From assembly GCF_000015045.1 (NCBI RefSeq), contig NC_008609.1, positions 124,001-188,000 of the forward strand: 64,000 nt of DNA, written 5' to 3'. This stretch comes from Pelobacter propionicus DSM 2379 (GTDB lineage: Bacteria > Desulfobacterota > Desulfuromonadia > Geobacterales > Pseudopelobacteraceae). The translations under genes and the position numbers were made by a program. Below, in pieces: positions 20,254-27,352 of the stretch (positions within the stretch are counted from its first letter, which is position 1; every line of letters starts with the position of its first letter). The notes beneath the pieces were generated by a model that did no database searches, was not told the origin of the DNA, and was given only the letters and a program-made list of their open reading frames with translations.

Positions 20254-21030
20254 TCAGACTCCTCCCTTGGGCGGCAGCGGGAAAAAGGGGCTGGTGCGGC
20301 GCTTGTACTCCTGGAAATCGGCCCGTTCCTCGTAGTGTTTTTCCAGCATGGGAATGCCGGAGACCTTCAGGATCAGGAACGTGATGGTCAGCGGGCCGAT
20401 GATCGTCAGCCATCCGCCCGGCAGGGTCAGGGTCATCAGCCAGATCCCCCACCAGAGGGTCACCTCGCCGAAGTAGTTGGGGTGGCGGGTGTAGCGCCAC
20501 AGACCGGTGGTCATCAGTTTACCCTTGTTGGCCGGGTTGCGGATGAACTTCAGCAGTTGCCGGTCACCAACGGACTCAAAACAGAAGCCGGTCAGCCAGA
20601 TCGCCAGCCCAAGCAGATCAAGCCACCCAAGGGGTGTTGCCGGCGCCTGGTTGACAAAGATAACCGGCACGGCCACCATCAACAGCAGAATTCCCTGCAA
20701 CAGAAAGACTTGCAGGAATGATCGCAGCACGAACCACGTTCCCCACTCCTCGCGCCATTGCCGGTAGCGCTTGTCTTCACCTTTCCCCCGATTGCGGCTG
20801 TGGATGTGCACTGCCAGCCTGATCCCCCAGAGCAGCACCAGCCCCGAGACCAGCAACCCTCGTAGCGGGTAGATCCCACCAGCCAGCAGCGAAACCGCCG
20901 CTGCCAGGATGAACCCCAATCCCCAGGCCACATCGGCGATATCGTTGCGGCCGCGAATCTGGGCGGCGATGAACCAGGCGGTCATGTAGACCAGAATTGA
21001 GGCAGCGGTTATCACGAGAACTTCCGTCAT
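20254..21030 (-). CDS. DUF1295 (steroid 5-alpha-reductase-like) membrane protein
   Basis: The protein is 258 residues and has several membrane helices. The block GKLMTTGLWRYTRHPNYFGE is the hallmark of the DUF1295/ICMT-like fold, and RNDIADVAWGLGFI at the N-terminus is also typical. Such proteins are predicted membrane-bound NADPH reductases or methyltransferases. The ATG at 21030 follows TTGGAG. The association with CFA and FAD genes suggests a lipid substrate; the reaction is unproven. Confidence 0.88.
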   Translation of the reverse strand: MTEVLVITAASILVYMTAWFIAAQIRGRNDIADVAWGLGFILAAAVSLLAGGIYPLRGLLVSGLVLLWGIRLAVHIHSRNRGKGEDKRYRQWREEWGTWFVLRSFLQVFLLQGILLLMVAVPVIFVNQAPATPLGWLDLLGLAIWLTGFCFESVGDRQLLKFIRNPANKGKLMTTGLWRYTRHPNYFGEVTLWWGIWLMTLTLPGGWLTIIGPLTITFLILKVSGIPMLEKHYEERADFQEYKRRTSPFFPLPPKGGV

Positions 21031-21257
21031 GATGTTCTCCAATCTGTCACGGTGACGATGCCCAGAAAACCATCTTGCCGCAGTCCGGTCTCATCCAGAG
21101 AACGGTCATAGGCCGCTGTCGTGACGCAGAGACCTGGCGGTATGGGCGTGCCTGAGCTGGCCAGCCGACCGAGGACAACCGCCTTGCCGCCGGCGCGGTG
21201 CAGGTCGGCGGCGGTCAGTTCCACAAGATCGATGACGAGTGTGGAGGGATGGTTCAT
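21027..21257 (-). pseudogene. PEP synthase-like N-terminal fragment
   Basis: The frame from ATG 21257 (four-base overlap with the gene before it) encodes about 76 residues. LVELTAADLHRAGGKAVVLG and PIPPGLCVTTAAYDR match the very start of the ATP-grasp domain of phosphoenolpyruvate synthase/pyruvate-phosphate dikinase (GGK..LG...G..VPPGF.VT..AY). The family is over 700 residues, so almost everything, including the His domain, is missing. The frame ends in unrelated residues overlapping the DUF1295 start. The fragment is still translationally coupled on both sides. Confidence 0.6.
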
Positions 21258-21697
21258 GGTGAAAAGTGGAATTCCATGACGTTCTGAAAACGTGCCACCA
21301 GGTAGATGCTTGATATCCGCACCCGGAACAGGGCGCAACTCGCCGACGCCGTGAACTCGGTCAGGTGCGGATGGCGACGGAGGAAGATCGCCAGTCCGGT
21401 CTCCAACTCCGCCCCACTCACTTCTTCGGCACTGTCGAGGATCGTGGCGGCTGCCGCCCGGCTGAAATCGGTCACCTGGTTACTGCGGTTGTCCATCAGG
21501 AGGGAAACGTGATGGTTGTCTGCCAGATTGGCCCATTTACGGGTGGCTCGGAGTGTGGCGAAAAACAGCTGGCGCAGGTCGGGGGTGACGGCGACCGCCA
21601 CCAGGCTGGTATAGGGACAACTCCCGGCGACAGTGGCCAGTACGGCCAAAGTCTGACCGACGCAGAGCATATCATTGCTTTCAGCGCTGTTGTTCAT
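21254..21697 (-). CDS. PNPOx-like pyridoxamine-phosphate-oxidase family protein
   Basis: The protein has 147 residues. The FMN-binding split-barrel pattern is visible in LAVLATVAGSCPYTSLVAVA, LFFATLRATRKWANLADNHH and VSLLMDNRSNQ. It is a likely flavin or heme-binding protein of unknown substrate, distinct from the PNPOx-like protein at 13.7 kb. The ATG at 21697 starts the recognised domain; longer upstream frames have no support. Its stop overlaps the PEP-synthase fragment start. Confidence 0.78.
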   Translation of the reverse strand: MNNSAESNDMLCVGQTLAVLATVAGSCPYTSLVAVAVTPDLRQLFFATLRATRKWANLADNHHVSLLMDNRSNQVTDFSRAAAATILDSAEEVSGAELETGLAIFLRRHPHLTEFTASASCALFRVRISSIYLVARFQNVMEFHFSP

Positions 21698-21858
21698 TGA
21701 TGGAGCCGCTCCTTTTTTACTGTATACGATCTGTACTGTCGGGACCGATGTGCTGTACGGCTGATTCAACGCGGGAGACCGATGGTCCCCATTATGGCCA
21801 TCTTGATGTGTCGGTCAGCAGCTTCCAGGCAGCAGCCGCCGGTCAGGGATACATTTTG

Positions 21859-22470
21859 TCAACGTCCTTTCAACAGGTCGCGCTTCAGCTTTTCATCGAT
21901 CGGTTCGCGCCCCAGCCAGATGCCGAAATAGGCTGCGGCGAAATCGGCCCCTTCGATGACGATCAGCGGCGTGCCGTTCAGGGCAAGTTCCGTTCCCCGT
22001 CCCGGCAGATAGGTCAGGGAGTAGCGGTCCCCTGGTGTGACGTCCTTATAGGCGGCATTGATCCGGTCGATGCGTCGTTGCAGCTTGGCACGTTCCGCCG
22101 GGGTCTGGTTGCGTTGCAGGACCGGCGCGGCGCCCTTATCGAAATCCGGCCCCTTGATCGATACCAGGTAGCTGAGCTCAAGGCGCTTTGGCACATCGGA
22201 CAGGACATTTTCCGCCTTGACCCCCACCGGCAGGTAGAGGGCCGCCACGTAGGCCTTTATAACCTTGAGATAGCGCAGCAGGGCCGCATTTCGCAGCGGC
22301 ACCGGTTTGCCCCCGATGATCGTGCTGTCAGCAAAGGGAATGTTTTCAACAGTCAGGGCGTGTGACGGGGAAGGAGGGAGGAGAAGTAGTGTCGGCAGAA
22401 GACAAAGGGCGTACACAAGGCGTCGGCAGAGCGTTTCCAATGTTGAGATGATGCGCGGTGGTTGACTCAT
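21859..22470 (-). CDS. Chalcone isomerase-like domain protein, exported
   Basis: The protein has 203 residues with a hydrophobic leader (about 15-38, ALCLLPTLLLLPPSPSHA) and a chalcone-isomerase-like domain (GGKPVPLRNAALLRYLKVIK, AALYLP, RLELSYLVSI, GTPLIVIEGADFAAAYFGIW LG). Bacterial members are periplasmic, bind small hydrophobic molecules and lack proven isomerase activity. It appears to be the first gene of the long minus-strand lipid/redox operon. Confidence 0.82.
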   Translation of the reverse strand: MSQPPRIISTLETLCRRLVYALCLLPTLLLLPPSPSHALTVENIPFADSTIIGGKPVPLRNAALLRYLKVIKAYVAALYLPVGVKAENVLSDVPKRLELSYLVSIKGPDFDKGAAPVLQRNQTPAERAKLQRRIDRINAAYKDVTPGDRYSLTYLPGRGTELALNGTPLIVIEGADFAAAYFGIWLGREPIDEKLKRDLLKGR

Positions 22471-22625
22471 CTGGTCATCCCCTCTTCAAGGCGCTATGAA
22501 CAGCTTCATCGTAGGGTTTCAGCTGCAAGGGAATAATGTCACGGATTGCGGTGTCACGACATACTACCTCATTTTTTACACCCTCTATCAATGGCATGGA
22601 AACCGAGGCCGGTACGGGGGTATGA

Positions 22626-23327
22626 GCCCTACCCGGCAAGTATCCTGAAGTGGGCTACGGACTTGCTGAACTCCCCGACGGGGATGCCCTCAGGCACCTG
22701 CTCGGCACAATCAGGGTCTTTGCCCGGCAACATGACCTCCGCCTCAGCTTTCATCCTGACCAGTTTGTCGTAGTGTCCTCGCCGCATCCTGCGGTAGTTG
22801 CCAGCTCAATCCGGGAACTGGAGTACCAGGCATACCTGGCTGAGGAAGTGGGGACTGATGTCATCAATATCCATGCCGGCGGGGTTTATGGTGACAAACA
22901 GACGACTCTCGTAAAATTCTATCAGGTTTTTAGCGATCTGCCGGAAACCATCAGAATTCGGTTGACGCTGGAAAATGATGATCACAGCTACACTGTGCGC
23001 GATCTGTTGCCGGTATGCGCACGGCCTTCCATTCCGTTGGTGTATGATGTTCACCACCATCGCTGTAATCCAGACGGCCTGTCAATCGAGGATGCGATGC
23101 AACTGGCAGCAGAAATCTGGCAGATGACCGGTCGGGAGCAGTACTGCCATCTGTCATCACCCCGGGCTGGCTGGTTCGCACGAAATCCCAAGCCCCATAC
23201 CGATTACATCGATCTTGCGGATCTGCCCAACTGCTGGCTGGGACGGACAATGACGGTGGATATCGAAGCCAAAGCCAAGGAACTGGCGGTGGTTACGTTG
23301 ATGACTGAATTGAAAGGTCTACGGTGA
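22626..23327 (+). pseudogene. UV damage endonuclease (UvdE) gene, 5'-truncated
   Basis: The open frame covers most of a UvdE TIM barrel: LRLSFHPDQFVVVSSP, EVGTDVINIHAGGVYGDK, RLTLENDDHSYTVRDLLPVC and VYDVHHHRCNPDG, ending DIEAKAKELAVVTLM as in full-length members. UvdE nicks 5' to UV photoproducts. About the first 70-80 residues of the family are missing and a stop codon stands at 22623-22625, so there is no good start. GTG 22650 could initiate a 225-residue truncated product. It is on the strand opposite to the neighbouring operon. Confidence 0.75.
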
Positions 23328-23331
23328 AGGA

Positions 23332-23460
23332 GCAGAAATCTGGTTCCATCGCTGGAGGGTGTTTGTCATGGCCTGTGCCGAACTGTTTGGCTATAACAAC
23401 GGCAATGAATGGTTTATCGGGCACTACCTGCTCAGGAATGTTTCTGGTGGTTGCAGATGA
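23332..23460 (+). pseudogene. CFA-type methyltransferase 3' remnant
   Basis: The frame reads [20 protein letters not shown] then [14 protein letters not shown] before a stop, which is the typical C-terminal end of cyclopropane-fatty-acid synthases ([23 protein letters not shown]). The preceding 350 residues are absent. It starts four bases after the UvdE stop. It is not a piece of the intact CFA gene at 16.4 kb, whose C-terminus differs. Confidence 0.7.
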
Positions 23461-23534
23461 AACGGATACGACTGGTACGAGCGTTAACCGCACTCATGCC
23501 CATAGGAGCTCTGCCTGCCATGGCAACAGAAGAA
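23457..23534 (+). pseudogene. SOUL heme-binding gene, 5' remnant
   Basis: The ATG overlaps the stop of the CFA remnant (ATGA). The translation [20 protein letters not shown] then AMATEEA resembles the signal peptide and mature start of the intact SOUL protein (MKRIGLLLVV...AMAIEEAPY). The similarity ends just before comM fragment C. This shows an ancestral CFA-SOUL gene pair on the plus strand. Confidence 0.55.
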
Positions 23535-23569
23535 GCCACCTGTAGTGCCGAGTTATGTACAAACTGCCT

Positions 23570-24055
23570 TCAACTCGTCTTCCGATCCAGACTGCGGTAC
23601 TGGATCGCCTCGGCGATGTGCTCCTGGCGGATATGGTCGCTGGCGTCCAGGTCGGCGATGGTGCGGGCCACCTTGAGGATGCGGTTGTAGGTGCGGGCCG
23701 AGAAGCCGAGCCGGTCGGTGACCAGCTCCAGCATGCGGTTGCCGGCCTCGTCCAGCTCACAGTGCTTTTTGATGAAGCGGGGAGTCATCTGGGCGTTGCA
23801 GTGGATTTTTGTACTCCGGTAGCGCTCCGACTGGATCTCCCGCGAGCGTTCCACCCGGCGGGCCACGGAGGCCGAGCTTTCCCCCTCGCCCCGGTCGGCC
23901 AGGTCGCGGTATTTTACGGCCGGAACTTCGATGTGGATGTCGATGCGGTCCAGCAGCGGGCCGGAGATGCGCGAGCGGTAGCGCTGGATGGCCAGGGGGG
24001 TGCAGCTGCAGGGGTGCACCGGGTCGGAGAGGTAACCGCAGGGGCAGGGGTGTGT
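23570..24055 (-). pseudogene. comM 3'-end fragment, copy C (long)
   Basis: About 160 codons of the C-terminal part of a ComM/YifB ATPase: CGYLSDPVHPCSCTPLAIQR, YRSRISGPLLDRIDIHIEVP, then the C-terminal helical domain ending [10 protein letters not shown]-stop. The 5' two thirds, including Walker A and B, are missing. The upstream limit at about 24055 is inside the PCPCGY codons, where it meets the GTGTTAACC start of the XRE gene. It has no start of its own; the open frame beyond the joint is antisense to the XRE gene. Confidence 0.88.
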
Positions 24056-24549
24056 TAACCTTTCTCTACGATTCTTATATAAAACGGCACTCGTTCTCAA
24101 TCGAAATTCCCCTCGAAAAGCTGCCACTCCCCGGCTATCCCACCAATCCCGTGACCATCGGTGACCACATCCGCAAACGACGCATGGACCTTGGTCTCCT
24201 CCAGAGAGAAGTCGCAGAAATCATCGGCGTTACTGAATCTTCAGTCTGGAATTGGGAGCACGGAGTTGAACCAGAACAGCACTATAACCCCAATATTATC
24301 AAATTTCTAGGGTATATTCCGTTCGACTGTCCGGATGACACTGTTGGTAGGCTTGCGTGGTATAAGAGAGCGATGGGGATGAACCTGGATCAACTGGGAG
24401 AAATCATGGGCCGCGATCCGGAACAACTATCAGACTGGTTGAGTGGCCGGCACAACCCTTTCAGAAAGAACCGAGAAAAGATAGAACTGTTCTTGGTAAA
24501 TCAGAAAACCTTCCTTCGGGGGTGTAAAATAGATTGTGTAAGTGGCTAA
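24052..24549 (+). CDS. XRE-family HTH protein with two HTH domains, C-terminus replaced by IS256 sequence
   Basis: The frame begins with GTG 24052 (LTFLYDSYIKRHSFSIEI) and has two HTH segments: [20 protein letters not shown]...ESSVWNWEHG (about 43-80) and MGMNLDQLGEIMGRDPEQLS...WLSGRHNPFRK (about 105-140). It is a DNA-binding protein of unknown target. No good ribosome site precedes the GTG, so the true start is uncertain. The last 12 or so residues are encoded by the left end of the IS256 element, so the natural C-terminus is lost. The closest relative in the window is the gene at 35.7 kb. Confidence 0.7.
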   Translation: MLTFLYDSYIKRHSFSIEIPLEKLPLPGYPTNPVTIGDHIRKRRMDLGLLQREVAEIIGVTESSVWNWEHGVEPEQHYNPNIIKFLGYIPFDCPDDTVGRLAWYKRAMGMNLDQLGEIMGRDPEQLSDWLSGRHNPFRKNREKIELFLVNQKTFLRGCKIDCVSG

Positions 24550-24581
24550 AATCGGTAAAACCCAAGATAAAGGAGAAACCG

Positions 24582-24994
24582 ATGGCCACAACAGACGAAC
24601 TGCTCGACGTTTTGATGAAGGATTACAAGAAACCAGAAGACCTGATTGGAGAGAATGGACTTCTGAAACAACTGACCAAGAGACTGTTAGAGCGGGCAAT
24701 GCAAACCGAACTGACTGAACACCTTGGTTATGAGAAACATGCTCCCACCGGCAAGAACAGTGGAAACTCCAGAAACGGTGGATATAAGAAAACCATCACT
24801 GGTGATTTTGGCAACCTCGATATTACTACCCCCCGTGACCGCAATTCAACATTTGAACCGGTCATCCTGCCCAAAGGTGAAACACGTTTTACTGGCTTTG
24901 ATGACAAGATAATCTCTATGTACGCCCGTGGCATGACCACCCGTGACATCCAAGGACATCTGCAAGAGATTTACGGTATTGATGTTTCCCCAAC
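24582..24994 (+). pseudogene. IS256 transposase, 5' part
   Basis: This is the N-terminal part of a mutator-type transposase (LLKQLTKRLLERAMQTELTE, HLGYEKHAPTGKNSGNSRNG, GDFGNLDITTPRDRNSTFEP, ending YGIDVSP). The start at 24582 follows AAAGGAGAAACCG. Removing the nested element and one copy of its target repeat rejoins this frame exactly to the 3' part at 26317, giving a 404-residue protein ([17 protein letters not shown]), the normal family length. It is therefore inactive only because of the insertion. Confidence 0.9.
24986..24994. repeat. Target-site duplication (left) of the IS4-family element
   Basis: TTCCCCAAC, repeated directly at 26308-26316. Confidence 0.9.
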
Positions 24995-26307
24995 CACTAC
25001 TGTCCGGTTAATAGTCGAATAAGTTCAGCTGGTTGTAGTCATAGGGGCCGGAATTTTGCTTGAGAGCTTCCGTAACCAGCTGTGAAATGGGCTTTTTCTC
25101 GAACAAGTTGACCTCCAGAATCTGTAGAAAAGTGTAGAGCGAACACAGAATGCCCAGCTTCTTTTTAGTGATCGCGACCAGCAGGTAGATGCACAAGGCA
25201 ACCCATATCTGGCTCTTTACGGCATTGATCGACGTGCCGATGAACGACTTGATCCGCAGGTGCTGTTTGATCCATTTGAAGAACAACTCCACTTGCCAAC
25301 GCTGCTTGTAAATCGCGGCTACGGTCTCTGCCGGGATCTCGAAGTTGTTCGTGAGAAACACGAGTCGTTTGTTCCGCTCTTTGTCAACATAGCTGACCCG
25401 GCGTAGCCTTTCCGGATATCCCTTTTTCGACTTCTGCGTCACCAAGGTGATGATCTGATCTGCCCGCACGCCCGTTTCCTTGTCCTTCGGCTGGGAATAT
25501 AGTCGTTTGCATTTCAGGTTGTCCTTGGCCCGGACGACAAAGAATGCTCCCTGCTTGTGGATGGAGAAGAGTCGGGCAAAATCGACATAGCCCCTGTCCA
25601 TCGCGTAAATGGCATCCTTTGCAACCGGCAACTGATCCAGCATCCTGACGTCGTGCACTTTGCCGGTGGTAATCGATACCCAGGTCGGGATGGGGCCGCG
25701 CAGATCAATGAGCGTATGCATCTTGACCGCGGCCTTGGTCTTGCGGAACTCGGCCCACGGGAACAGCGTAAGACACAGGTCAATGGTCGTCGAGTCGAAG
25801 GCATAGAGCGGTTGAGTAAGCTCAAGGGCGATGGCGTCACTCTGGTAAAGCCTTTGCGCCATGCCGATCAGCACATGGCCGAAGTCCTGGAAGATGCGCC
25901 AGTCTCTGCGCTCGTTCGCATCGGCAAGGGTTGTGCGGGAGACATCTCCACGGAAGCCGATGTGGTACAACTTCTCTTGGTGAGAGTTCAGGCAGGTTTC
26001 GATATCCCGTAGGCTCTCGCGCCCTGCCATTTGGGCATATGCCAGGCAAAGGAACTGGTCATAGGTCGAGAACTTCTTCTCCCGATATTCACCTCGGTAT
26101 CGGCTAACGCAGAGATTGAATTCGTACCGGGGCAGGAACTGCAGAAGCTGCTTGAAAACGGTTGGACCGGTGTGCATCGCTACCCTCCTGGAAAGCTAGG
26201 TAGGCTACACCCGGAACGAATTTATGTCGAAAAAAGAACAATTACAAAAAAACCAATAAACTTAAAATATTTACAGCTGTGCAATCAATTTTAACCGGAC
26301 AGTAGTG
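24995..26307 (-). mobile_element. IS4-family insertion sequence
   Basis: The element of 1313 bp is bounded by perfect inverted repeats CACTACTGTCCGGTTAA at both ends and flanked by a 9-bp direct repeat, TTCCCCAAC. It carries one intact transposase gene on the minus strand. Sharp ends and an exact duplication indicate a recent insertion. Confidence 0.93.
25008..26177 (-). CDS. IS4-family transposase
   Basis: The protein is 389 residues with a DUF4372-type N-terminus (VFKQLLQFLPRYEFNLCVSR YRGEY) and a DDE core. The first Asp is in LYAFDSTTIDL, the second in IYAMDRGYVDF, and the Glu is in the family YREK-like block YKQRWQVELFFKWIKQHL. The gene fills the element from terminal repeat to terminal repeat. 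The frame is intact, so the element may still be mobile. Confidence 0.93.
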   Translation of the reverse strand: MHTGPTVFKQLLQFLPRYEFNLCVSRYRGEYREKKFSTYDQFLCLAYAQMAGRESLRDIETCLNSHQEKLYHIGFRGDVSRTTLADANERRDWRIFQDFGHVLIGMAQRLYQSDAIALELTQPLYAFDSTTIDLCLTLFPWAEFRKTKAAVKMHTLIDLRGPIPTWVSITTGKVHDVRMLDQLPVAKDAIYAMDRGYVDFARLFSIHKQGAFFVVRAKDNLKCKRLYSQPKDKETGVRADQIITLVTQKSKKGYPERLRRVSYVDKERNKRLVFLTNNFEIPAETVAAIYKQRWQVELFFKWIKQHLRIKSFIGTSINAVKSQIWVALCIYLLVAITKKKLGILCSLYTFLQILEVNLFEKKPISQLVTEALKQNSGPYDYNQLNLFDY

Positions 26308-26316
26308 TTCCCCAAC
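26308..26316. repeat. Target-site duplication (right) of the IS4-family element
   Basis: TTCCCCAAC, matching 24986-24994. Confidence 0.9.
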
Positions 26317-27118
26317 CTTGATTTCCCAAGTTACTGATGCTATCAGTGAAGAAGTGCTGATGTGGCAGAACCGCCCACTGGACGAGGTCTACCCCATCGT
26401 CTATCTTGATGCAGTCAGAATAAAGGTGCGTCACGACAGCAGGGTAATCAACAAAGCAGTTTACCTTGCTATCGGCATCAATATGGATGGCATCAAGGAA
26501 GTTCTTGGCATGTGGACTTCTGAAAACGAGGGTGCTAAATTCTGGCTTCAAGTTGTCACCGAATTGAAAAACCGTGGGGTGAAAGAAATCTTCATTGCCT
26601 GTGTTGATGGACTCAAGGGATTTCCAGAGGCAATAGAAGCAGTGTATCCAAATACCCAGATTCAGCTCTGCATCGTCCATATGGTGCGGCACAGCTTGAA
26701 CTATGTATCATGGAAACAGCGTAAAGAAGTTGCAACAGACTTAAAGGCCATTTATCAAGCACCAACCGTAGAAATGGCAGAGAAAAATCTCGATGCATTC
26801 GCCGCCAAATGGGACGCCAGTCATCCGACTATAGCAAGGTCATGGCGAAACAACTGGGAACGTATTATCCCACTGTTTTCATATCCAACAGAGATTCGTA
26901 AAGCCATCTACACGACCAATGCCATCGAATCTCTGAACATGTCACTTCGCAAGGTCACCAAGAATCGTGGTCACTTTCCAAGTGACGAAGCGATGTTCAA
27001 GTTGCTCTATCTGGCCTTGAAGAACATTGCGAAGAAATGGACAATGCCGATTAGGGACTGGAAGTCAGCATTGAACCAGTTTAGCATCATGTTTCACGGC
27101 AGGATGCCGACCTTCTGA
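26317..27118 (+). pseudogene. IS256 transposase, 3' part
   Basis: Continues the split transposase with [20 protein letters not shown], the catalytic region ([10 protein letters not shown] with Asp; [20 protein letters not shown]), the [19 protein letters not shown] signature and the usual end [16 protein letters not shown]. All catalytic blocks are present. Confidence 0.9.
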
Positions 27119-27130
27119 ATCTGGGGAAAA

Positions 27131-27262
27131 GCATATACATGTAGATGCATCGGGATAAGTCGCAAAAACCGTAAAAGCATATACATATAGATACAAAGTC
27201 GTTATCTACAGGTAGATGCATGCATATACATATAGATGCTTGTATCTACAGATATATACATC
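27131..27262. repeat. AT-rich array of related 18-20 bp motifs
   Basis: Four or five copies of one word in both orientations: GCATATACATGTAGATGCAT (27131), GCATATACATATAGATAC (27178), TATCTACAGGTAGATGCA (27203) running into GCATATACATATAGATGC (27222), and GTATCTACAGATATATACAT (27242). Each is an imperfect palindrome around TACA-TGTA. Spacing is irregular. It lies between the IS256 gene and the promoter of the chemotaxis receptor. It could be a set of operator sites or a decayed element end. Confidence 0.7.
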
Positions 27263-27284
27263 GAGCTGACCGCTCAATAACGAG

Positions 27285-27312
27285 TTGGAAAGATAAAAAA
27301 ATATGGTATAAA
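27285..27312 (+). promoter_or_regulatory. Possible sigma-70 promoter of the chemotaxis receptor gene
   Basis: TTGGAA at 27285-27290 and TATAAA at 27307-27312, 16 bp apart and 40 bp before the receptor start codon. Confidence 0.4.
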
Positions 27313-27352
27313 TTCGGTCAAATTTCGTGAAGTAAACATGAAGGAGTTTGTT

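Larger units (their letters stand above)
24519..27118 (+). mobile_element. IS256-family element interrupted by an IS4-family element
   Basis: The left end is near 24519 (GGGGGTGTAAAATAGATTG), inside the XRE gene. The transposase is split at 24994 by the nested element and resumes at 26317. I found no matching inverted repeat after the transposase stop at 27118; the sequence changes at once to the AT-rich repeat array. The right end therefore looks lost, and the limit given is the end of the gene. Confidence 0.85.

Noticed and set aside
12797-22640. Shared word TATGAGCCCTRCCCRGC near 12797 and 22620 as an attachment site
   Set aside because: The match is about 17 bases with mismatches and no further similarity on either side; chance or common gene-start context cannot be excluded.
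24052-24549. comM/HTH unit as a divergent two-gene operon with a working ComM fragment
   Set aside because: The comM fragment has no start codon, no ATPase core, and its reading frame continues into antisense HTH sequence; it cannot be a functional ComM.
27131-27262. CRISPR array
   Set aside because: The repeats are only 18-20 bp, in both orientations, with irregular gaps and no spacers of constant length, and no cas genes are near.
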